Below, in pieces: positions 1 through 5,414 of a stretch of DNA of 6,886 bases. Source of the DNA: an uncultured Lachnospiraceae bacterium (GTDB lineage: Bacteria > Bacillota > Clostridia > Lachnospirales > Lachnospiraceae); assembly GCA_902783935.1 (NCBI GenBank), contig CACZTA010000316.1, positions 1 through 6,886 on the forward strand, in the 5' to 3' direction. A model generated the notes under the pieces. That model was not told the DNA's origin, ran no database searches, and was given only the letters and a program-made list of their open reading frames with translations. The position numbers were made by a program, and so were the translations under genes. Every line of letters starts with the position of its first letter. Positions within the stretch are counted from its first letter, which is position 1.

Positions 1-342
1 CTGGAAGAGGACCGGAAGATTTTCGCAGAAGGGAGAGTCTCTGCCGAAGACGACAAACCGAGCAAACTGATCTGTGAGAAAATCTGTGATTTTGATGAGG
101 TGCCCCGCGAGCTGTGGATTGCATTTCCGGACAGGGACGCCTATCAGGAAGCCGCACCCGGGCTGAGGGCCATTCTCGCCGAATCGGAAGGGACCGACCG
201 GGTATTCGTGTATCTGCGGGATACGAAACGATTCAGGAAACTGACCGGAGAGGAGGGCATCCGGATTTCAGAAGAAACAAAACAGGCCTTTGAACAGATG
301 TACGGAGAGGAAAATGTGACAGTGAGGGCCGCCAGACTGTAA
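1..342 (+). CDS. dnaE: DNA polymerase III alpha subunit DnaE, C-terminal end (5' truncated by window)
   Basis: The reading frame is open from base 1 and ends at TAA 340-342, giving 113 C-terminal residues of a protein that starts upstream of the window. DnaE is the replicative polymerase catalytic subunit, normally about 1,150 residues long. The visible piece would be its extreme C-terminal region, which in the family carries the domain that contacts the clamp-loader tau subunit. Recognition rests on the stretch EDDKPSKLICEKI followed by a short hydrophobic strand (ELWIAF) and the tail pattern VFVYLRD...RKLTGEEGIRIS, which resembles the ends of clostridial DnaE proteins. The downstream pfkA supports this, because dnaE and pfkA are close neighbours in many Firmicutes. 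The catalytic domains lie outside the window, so this is a family call from the tail only. The internal GTG at position 100 is not a real start. Confidence 0.8.
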   Translation: MEEDRKIFAEGRVSAEDDKPSKLICEKICDFDEVPRELWIAFPDRDAYQEAAPGLRAILAESEGTDRVFVYLRDTKRFRKLTGEEGIRISEETKQAFEQMYGEENVTVRAARL

Positions 343-353
343 GAGGAGGAAGC

Positions 354-2846
354 ATGCACAGAGCCTTGAGAATAACCGCATTTATTATTCTGTCGGTGCT
401 GGTTATCAATCTGGCCGGGAGACCGCTTTATGCTGCCGATTCGTGGGCGGAGTATCCGGAAGAACCTGTGTGGACAGAGGAAGAAGACACATGGGATGAC
501 CCGGAGTATGATGATTATGATGAAGCGGAGGAAGACCCGGTATACGGAGTGCCCGGTGAAGAAGACCCTGTCTGTGATTCCGGGCCGGAAGAGATGCCGG
601 ATGAATATGCAGACATGACGCCCGGAGCAGAGGGCGGTCCGGCTGCGGAGGAACAGGACGCGGATGCAGATTCGGAGACAGCGGAACCGCCCGCCGTTTA
701 TGAGCTGCCGGAGGTCCTGACAGAAGAAGCCGAAACAGAAGAAATCACGGTCCTGCCCGACAGGCAGGAGGCTGATAACGAAGAGCTGTTTGAAAAGCTG
801 GCGGAAGAAGAACTGTACGGAAATGCAGGCGTTTCTCCCGAACCGGAAATGCAGGCAGACAGTATGACCGTATCCGTGAAGCGGGCGCTGTCGGCGCAGC
901 AGGGGCTGGACCCGGACGGGCAGCGGATCTACGAACTGGTCGTGCCGGGGCTTCAGGAAATCGCTGCCGGTGAGAGAAGTCTCGCAATCTTCGACGTCAC
1001 GGATAAAGACCGTGGGCTGACAGAGATGACCCTGACAGAGGAAGAGCTCGGGGTTCCGGTTGCCATAGAGGGAGAAGACGGCGGGCTCGTCATCAATCCG
1101 GAAGCAAAGGAAATCCTCAAGAAGACCTATGAGCCGGTCTATAAGTTTGATCTGAAGGCGGTGCTCAGGGCATGGCTCTCTGAACTGCCGTACGAACTGT
1201 ACTGGTTTGACAAGACGACAGGCCTGAAGGGCGAACGCTCGATGGTCTACAGGGCAGGCGGTCCGGATCCTGAAACGGGCAGCTTTACGACGCTGACGAT
1301 TGCAAACGGTCTGTATAAACTGAAATTCCGGGTGGCGGAAGAATACAGCGACAGTACGGCTGAGGATCCGGCGTACACGGTTGACCAGTCTTCGAGAGAG
1401 GCACTTGATCAGGCCAAGGCCCGTATTCAGTCAGTTGTGGACGCTTATGCCGCCTGCGGGGATTATGAAAAGCTGGACGGCTACCGTCAGGAAATCTGCA
1501 GCCTGGTTTCCTATAACAGCAGTGCAGCCGCTGACCCTGACGTCCAATACGGAAATGCCTTTCAGCTGATCTGGGTGTTTGACGGCGATGACACCACGAA
1601 TGTCGTCTGCGAGGGATATGCAAAAGCATTCCAGTATCTCTTTCAGCGGTCTGAGTTTGAAAGTCCGCTCACAGAGGTAAAGACCGTCAACGGAAAAACA
1701 GGACGTGCGGGCGGGGTCATGACGAACCACATGTGGAATGTCGTGACGATGGAGGACGGCCGGAATTATCTGGCGGACATCACAAACTGTGATACGGGGA
1801 TGTCCGGCGAGGACCGCCTCCTGTTTCTGTGCGGCGGCGAGGGAAGTCCTTCGGAAGGATACACCTGTGGGACAAAGAACGGGAATAAGCTGTATGTTCC
1901 TGACGAATACAGTCTGAAGCTGTTCGGAGATGACGGACTGGTCATTCCGTCGTTTTCTTACATACACGACCACATTTCAAAGACCGTCCCGGGATCTCCC
2001 GCGACGTGCGAGGCAGCGGGAGCGACAGACGGGGCAGTGTGTGAACTGTGCGAAAGGATCCTGACGCCGCAGGAGGACATCCCGGCAAAAGGACATACCT
2101 GGGGAGAATGGACCGTCAAAACGCCTGCGACCGTCAAAAATGCCGAGGTGCAGCAGCGGAGCTGTTCTGTATGCAATCAGACAGAGACAAAAACGGTCGG
2201 AACGAAACTGCCGGCAGCGGGACTCGTCACCGACAAAACGTCGGTTGCCGCCGTGCAGCAGGCAATTCTGGCCGGAAGCACCCTGGGCAATGTCACTTAC
2301 GTCAGGCTGCAGGCCAGAGCCGTCAATGCCGGCAAGTATGCGGTCCGCCTCGAATGGAATAAGGTCAGCGGCGCAGCCGGTTATATCATTTACGGCTCAA
2401 AATGCGGGTACAATATCAAGCGGATCGGAACGACTGCAAATACGTACAGCATACGGGACAAACTCACGGCGGGCAGTTATTATCAGTACCGGGTCGTCGC
2501 ATACGGGCTGAATGCAAACGGAACCCAGCGGGCGCTGACGACGTCGGCTGTCGTCTATGAGGCGACCAAGGGCGGGTCGGTCACAAATCCGGGCAGCGTC
2601 ACTGTCAGTAAGACGTCCCTGTCGCTGAAGGCGGGGAAGACCGCAGCTCTGAAGGCCACTGTAAAAGCGGTGTCGGCAGCGCTTAAACTTAAGCAGATCC
2701 GGGCAGTGAGGTTTGTTTCATCCGATCCCTCCGTGGCGAAAGTCACGGTGTCCGGACAGGTGACGGCCGTAAAGAAGGGATCCTGCGTGATTTATGCTTA
2801 TGCGCAGAACGGGATCGCTGCCAAAGTGAGCGTGAAAGTGTCATAA
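354..2846 (+). CDS. Secreted multidomain protein with transglutaminase-like core, CxxC-pair repeats, Fn3-like and Big_2-like domains
   Basis: This is an 830-residue exported protein. Residues 1-27 form a signal peptide: basic start (R3, R6), hydrophobic core from about 7 to 21, likely cleavage after A27. Residues 28-147 are a low-complexity linker with 48 Asp/Glu and a single Arg, including a small EEDPV repeat at 59 and 69. About 170-400 is an unassigned domain pair of the kind that precedes transglutaminase-like cores in clostridial surface proteins. The core carries VVCEGYAKAF, NHMWNVV and YLADITNCD, giving a probable triad C419, H459, D475; whether it crosslinks or cleaves peptides cannot be told. 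Two Cys-pair units follow (C563/C566 and C604/C607, the second with GHTWGEW at 580-586). An Fn3-like domain spans about 650-738 and a Big_2 Ig-like domain 749-830. There is no LPXTG motif or C-terminal membrane segment, so it is probably released or held non-covalently. The SD AGGAGG (344-349) sits only 4 bases before the ATG, and the start lies 11 bases after dnaE, suggesting read-through transcription. The natural substrate is unknown. Confidence 0.85.
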   Translation: MHRALRITAFIILSVLVINLAGRPLYAADSWAEYPEEPVWTEEEDTWDDPEYDDYDEAEEDPVYGVPGEEDPVCDSGPEEMPDEYADMTPGAEGGPAAEEQDADADSETAEPPAVYELPEVLTEEAETEEITVLPDRQEADNEELFEKLAEEELYGNAGVSPEPEMQADSMTVSVKRALSAQQGLDPDGQRIYELVVPGLQEIAAGERSLAIFDVTDKDRGLTEMTLTEEELGVPVAIEGEDGGLVINPEAKEILKKTYEPVYKFDLKAVLRAWLSELPYELYWFDKTTGLKGERSMVYRAGGPDPETGSFTTLTIANGLYKLKFRVAEEYSDSTAEDPAYTVDQSSREALDQAKARIQSVVDAYAACGDYEKLDGYRQEICSLVSYNSSAAADPDVQYGNAFQLIWVFDGDDTTNVVCEGYAKAFQYLFQRSEFESPLTEVKTVNGKTGRAGGVMTNHMWNVVTMEDGRNYLADITNCDTGMSGEDRLLFLCGGEGSPSEGYTCGTKNGNKLYVPDEYSLKLFGDDGLVIPSFSYIHDHISKTVPGSPATCEAAGATDGAVCELCERILTPQEDIPAKGHTWGEWTVKTPATVKNAEVQQRSCSVCNQTETKTVGTKLPAAGLVTDKTSVAAVQQAILAGSTLGNVTYVRLQARAVNAGKYAVRLEWNKVSGAAGYIIYGSKCGYNIKRIGTTANTYSIRDKLTAGSYYQYRVVAYGLNANGTQRALTTSAVVYEATKGGSVTNPGSVTVSKTSLSLKAGKTAALKATVKAVSAALKLKQIRAVRFVSSDPSVAKVTVSGQVTAVKKGSCVIYAYAQNGIAAKVSVKVS

Positions 2847-2861
2847 ACCCTGTGTTGAAGA

Positions 2862-2890
2862 TTGAAAAAAAGATGTGTATGACATAAAAT
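2862..2890 (+). promoter_or_regulatory. Predicted sigma-A promoter for pfkA
   Basis: TTGAAA at 2862-2867 and TAAAAT at 2885-2890 are separated by exactly 17 bases, each matching the sigma-A consensus at five of six positions. Transcription would begin near 2897, giving a leader of about 50 bases before the pfkA ATG. The region is A/T-rich compared with its coding neighbours. No clear terminator hairpin separates it from the secreted-protein gene ending at 2846, so read-through from upstream may add to pfkA expression. Confidence 0.65.
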
Positions 2891-2945
2891 GGTTTTAACG
2901 GTTTTCTATTAAAAAAGTGACACTCCACCCCGAGGAGGTAATGGA

Positions 2946-3971
2946 ATGGCAGGAAAAAAGATCAAAACGATCGGCGTTCTGACAAGCGGCGGCGATGCAC
3001 CGGGCATGAATGCGGCAATCCGTGCCGTCGTGAGACGCGCACTCGGCAAAGGCCTGAAGGTTTACGGTATTTACAGGGGCTATGACGGTCTGATGGATGA
3101 AGACCTGAAAGAGATGCAGGCACAGGACGTCTCCGATATTATCCAGAAGGGCGGAACAATCCTGTATACTGCCAGATGTGCAGAGATGCGCACGGAAGAA
3201 GGACAGATCCGCGCGGCCGAGACCTGCCGGAAGTACGGCATCGAGGGTCTGGTCGTTATCGGCGGAGACGGCTCTTACAGAGGCGCCCAGTGCCTGGCAC
3301 ATCAGGGTATTAATGTTATCGGCCTTCCCGGAACGATCGACCTGGATATTTCCTGCACAGAGTACACGATCGGGTTCGATACATCAGTCAATACCGCGAT
3401 GGAAGCCATTGACAAGGTCCGCGACACATCGACCTCCCATGAGCGCTGTTCCATTATCGAAGTCATGGGCAGACATGCCGGGTATCTGGCCATGTGGTGC
3501 GGCATTGCAAACGGTGCCGAAGAAATCCTGATTCCGGAGCGCTATGATTACGATGAGCAGAAAATCATCGACAATATCATCGATTCCAGGCGCCGCGGAA
3601 AGAAGCACCATATTATTGTCAATGCAGAAGGCGTCGGCCACTCCGCCTCCATGGCGAGACGGATCGAGGCGGCAACGGGCGTTGAGACCCGCGCAACGAT
3701 TCTCGGACACATGCAGCGCGGCGGCAACCCGACAGCGAAGGACAGAGTCTATGCGTCCATCATGGGCTGCATTGCTGTAGACCTCCTGCTTGAAGGCAAG
3801 AGCGAGCGCGTGGTCGGCTATAAAAACGGAAAATTCCAGGACTTCAATATTGATGAAGCGCTGGCGATGGTCAAGGGGATCGACGATTATCAGTTCGAAG
3901 TGGCGACTGCGATGTCCGGCGGCTATACAAAAGACGGTGCAAAGAAGGTTCTGGAGGACGAGGAACTGTAA
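2946..3971 (+). CDS. pfkA: ATP-dependent 6-phosphofructokinase
   Basis: This cytoplasmic enzyme phosphorylates fructose 6-phosphate to fructose 1,6-bisphosphate, the committed step of glycolysis. The 341-residue protein aligns by eye with E. coli PfkA at a constant offset of five: the nucleotide loop SGGDAPGMN (14-22), effector arginines R26 and R30, GGDGS (106-110), PGTIDLD (128-134) with catalytic base D132, and MGR (174-176) for sugar phosphate. Gly at 109 and 129, matching E. coli G104 and G124, points to ATP; PPi-dependent relatives carry Asp and Lys there. Leu133 replaces the Asn of the usual PGTIDND, which I recall from other clostridial enzymes. The protein is about 20 residues longer than E. 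coli PfkA, with a charged C-terminal tail. The start is set by AGGAGG (2933-2938), 7 bases before the ATG; an ATG at 2941 is out of frame. The next gene begins 13 bases after the stop, indicating co-transcription. Confidence 0.95.
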   Translation: MAGKKIKTIGVLTSGGDAPGMNAAIRAVVRRALGKGLKVYGIYRGYDGLMDEDLKEMQAQDVSDIIQKGGTILYTARCAEMRTEEGQIRAAETCRKYGIEGLVVIGGDGSYRGAQCLAHQGINVIGLPGTIDLDISCTEYTIGFDTSVNTAMEAIDKVRDTSTSHERCSIIEVMGRHAGYLAMWCGIANGAEEILIPERYDYDEQKIIDNIIDSRRRGKKHHIIVNAEGVGHSASMARRIEAATGVETRATILGHMQRGGNPTAKDRVYASIMGCIAVDLLLEGKSERVVGYKNGKFQDFNIDEALAMVKGIDDYQFEVATAMSGGYTKDGAKKVLEDEEL

Positions 3972-3984
3972 AGGCTCGGTAGAT

Positions 3985-4758
3985 ATGCTGTCATTTAAAG
4001 ACATAAAATTTCTGATGAAGAATAAAAAGGCCCGCGATATGCAGGGCCTTTTTGTGGCGGAAGGGCCAAGACTTTTCCGGGAGGCGCCGAAGGAGGATGT
4101 TGTCCAGGTGCTGGTCTCAAAACGTTTCGGGGCGGAGCACCCGGAATACCTGCAGGGCCTGGCAGCGGGGACAGAAGTCGTGACGGATATAGATGAAGGC
4201 CGTTTTGCGTCCCTGTCCGATACACGGACGCCGCAGGGGATCATCGCGATCGTGAAAAAGCCGGTCTTTTCAATCGACAATGTGCTCGGGGGCGCCTGCC
4301 CGCTGCTCGTACTTCTTGAAAATGTGCAGGATCCCGGCAATGCCGGAACTGTCCTCCGGACAGGAGAGGCAGCCGGTGTTACGGCGGTGTTCCTGACAGA
4401 AGGATCCGCTGATCTGTACAGCCCGAAGACCGTGAGGGCGACGATGGGCTCAATCTACAGGGTTCCGCACTTCTATGTACCGGATGCGGCTGCATTTCTG
4501 AAAGAGATGAAAGGCCGGGGGATTGCGTCTTATGCGGCGCACCTGCGCGGCACGTCGGAATATACGGACTGCAGTTACCGGGGCGGCAGCCTCTTTGTGA
4601 TCGGAAATGAAGGAAACGGCATCACGGAAGAGACGGCCGCTGCCTGCTCGTCGCTCATCCGGATCCCGATGATGGGCCGGGTCGAATCGCTGAATGCCGC
4701 GATGGCTGCGTGCGTCCTGATGTTTGAGGCGCAGCGGCAGAGAAGATCGCAGGGGTAA
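3985..4758 (+). CDS. TrmH/SpoU-family RNA 2'-O-ribose methyltransferase
   Basis: This is a 257-residue SPOUT-class enzyme that would transfer a methyl group from S-adenosylmethionine to a ribose 2'-OH in rRNA or tRNA. All three family motifs are visible: motif 1 ENVQDPGNAGTVLRTGE starting at E112 (N113 and the DPGN turn), motif 2 GNEGNGI around N208-G210, and motif 3 IPMMGRVESLNAA at 227-239 (S235, N237). These form the trefoil-knot AdoMet site. The first 100 or so residues (FVAEGPRLFREA) match the L30e-like substrate-binding domain of this family. Similar genes are often labelled 23S rRNA methyltransferase (RlmB-like or YsgA-like), but the target nucleotide cannot be read from sequence. The ATG at 3985 is chosen because the frame extended upstream runs inside pfkA and the family N-terminus starts here. 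The SD is weak (AAAGG, 3970-3974, overlapping the pfkA stop), so translation probably depends on coupling to pfkA. Confidence 0.9.
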   Translation: MLSFKDIKFLMKNKKARDMQGLFVAEGPRLFREAPKEDVVQVLVSKRFGAEHPEYLQGLAAGTEVVTDIDEGRFASLSDTRTPQGIIAIVKKPVFSIDNVLGGACPLLVLLENVQDPGNAGTVLRTGEAAGVTAVFLTEGSADLYSPKTVRATMGSIYRVPHFYVPDAAAFLKEMKGRGIASYAAHLRGTSEYTDCSYRGGSLFVIGNEGNGITEETAAACSSLIRIPMMGRVESLNAAMAACVLMFEAQRQRRSQG

Positions 4759-4780
4759 GGCCGGGAGGGTCTGGTTATCC

Positions 4781-4809
4781 TTGACATACTAAGGGTGCAA
4801 ATTTATAAT
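4781..4809 (+). promoter_or_regulatory. Exact-consensus sigma-A promoter for greA-lysS
   Basis: TTGACA at 4781-4786 and TATAAT at 4804-4809 are perfect consensus hexamers with a 17-base spacer, the optimum for the housekeeping sigma factor. Transcription is expected to start near 4816-4817, about 91 bases before the greA start codon. The first transcribed bases run straight into the hairpin at 4821-4846, so output from this very strong promoter is probably moderated just downstream. Confidence 0.9.
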
Positions 4810-4820
4810 GTATAGCACTG

Positions 4821-4857
4821 GCGCGGCGACAGCGGGGTCGCCGCGCAGCTTTATTCT
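4821..4857 (+). terminator. Intrinsic terminator or attenuator hairpin in the greA leader
   Basis: GCGCGGCGAC (4821-4830) pairs perfectly with GTCGCCGCGC (4837-4846) around the six-base loop AGCGGG, giving a 10-bp stem with eight G-C pairs. It is followed by AGCTTTATTCT, in which the T-rich run starts about four bases after the stem and is interrupted by one A. This is a plausible intrinsic terminator, weaker than one with an immediate uninterrupted T tract. It can end transcripts from pfkA and the methyltransferase gene. Since it begins only about five bases after the predicted greA transcription start, it can also attenuate greA-lysS, or act as a protective 5' stem-loop on that mRNA. Confidence 0.7.
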
Positions 4858-4892
4858 AGAGGGAACGCTGACCGGTTTCATGAGAGGTGTGC

Positions 4893-4900
4893 GGAAGGAG
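4893..4900 (+). promoter_or_regulatory. greA ribosome binding site
   Basis: GGAAGGAG lies 7 bases before the ATG at 4908. This fixes the greA start at 4908 rather than at the in-frame GTG at 4887, which has no upstream purine-rich site at proper spacing and would place this Shine-Dalgarno sequence inside the coding region. Confidence 0.85.
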
Positions 4901-4907
4901 TGCAGGA

Positions 4908-5390
4908 ATGGCAGAAAAGAAAAATATCCTGACCAGATCAGGTTTAAAGAAGCTTGAGGACGAGCTGAATGATCTGAAGGTCAATAAACGAAGCGAAATA
5001 TCCAAAAAAATCGGGGAAGCCCGTGAACAGGGCGACCTCTCCGAAAACGCCGAATACGATGCCGCGAAGGATGAGCAGAGAGACATCGAGGCGCGGATCG
5101 AGGAGATCGAAGAGATCCTCAAAAATGCGGAAGTGGTGGACGAAGACGAAGCCAGCACGGATACAGTCAACATCGGATGCCGCGTAAGGGTCCATGACAT
5201 GACCTATAACGAGGACCTCGATTTCATGATCGTCGGCTCCATGGAAGCAAACTCTCTGAGCGGAAAGATCTCAAACGAGTCCCCGGTCGGACGGGCCCTG
5301 ATCGGCCAGTGCGTCGGAGATGTCGTGGCAGTCGAGATAGGCGATGAGATGGAATCCTATAAAATCCTTGAGATAACAAGGAACGCATAA
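4908..5390 (+). CDS. greA: Transcription elongation factor GreA
   Basis: GreA enters the RNA polymerase secondary channel and stimulates cleavage of backtracked RNA so that stalled complexes can resume. The 160-residue product is the usual family length (about 157-160). The N-terminal antiparallel coiled coil covers about residues 8-77 and carries the tip motif GDLSENAEYDAAKDEQ, with the catalytic-tip acids D43 and E46 (E. coli D41 and E44). The C-terminal FKBP-like domain, about 84-158, contains the family signature SPVGRALIG followed by VGDVVAVE. The gene has its own consensus promoter and a long leader with a hairpin. lysS begins 24 bases after the stop without an intervening terminator, so the two are probably co-transcribed, an arrangement seen in many Firmicutes. 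All residues expected for function are present. Confidence 0.97.
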   Translation: MAEKKNILTRSGLKKLEDELNDLKVNKRSEISKKIGEAREQGDLSENAEYDAAKDEQRDIEARIEEIEEILKNAEVVDEDEASTDTVNIGCRVRVHDMTYNEDLDFMIVGSMEANSLSGKISNESPVGRALIGQCVGDVVAVEIGDEMESYKILEITRNA

Positions 5391-5414
5391 GATAAGAACA
5401 GAAGGGACAGGAAA

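Noticed and set aside
1431..1973. A 180-codon open frame on the minus strand within the secreted-protein gene
   Set aside because: It is opposite the transglutaminase-like core, has no family features, and overlaps a frame with a signal peptide and domains.
2889..2906. A possible CcpA (cre) catabolite site over the pfkA start region, read on the minus strand
   Set aside because: It has a central CG and partial symmetry but about three mismatches at conserved positions, so it is not strong enough to call.
2923..2937. A small hairpin (CTCC with GGAG) that could hide the pfkA ribosome binding site
   Set aside because: It has only four base pairs, and any CTCC near a Shine-Dalgarno sequence will pair this way by chance; unlikely to be stable alone.
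3790..3984. A 65-codon upstream extension of the methyltransferase frame
   Set aside because: The extension lies inside pfkA in another frame, lacks family similarity, and the TrmH-family N-terminus begins at the ATG at 3985.
3384..4340. A 318-codon open frame on the minus strand across pfkA and the methyltransferase gene
   Set aside because: It lies opposite two well-supported conserved genes, crosses their junction, shows no recognisable motif, and is explained by codon bias leaving the antisense frame open.
4887..4907. An in-frame GTG start seven codons upstream of the greA ATG
   Set aside because: It lacks a spaced ribosome binding site and would bury the strong GGAAGGAG; the ATG at 4908 gives the standard GreA length and N-terminus.
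5391..5414. The greA-lysS gap examined for a T-box or other tRNA-sensing leader
   Set aside because: It is only 24 bases long with no structure; too short for a T-box.
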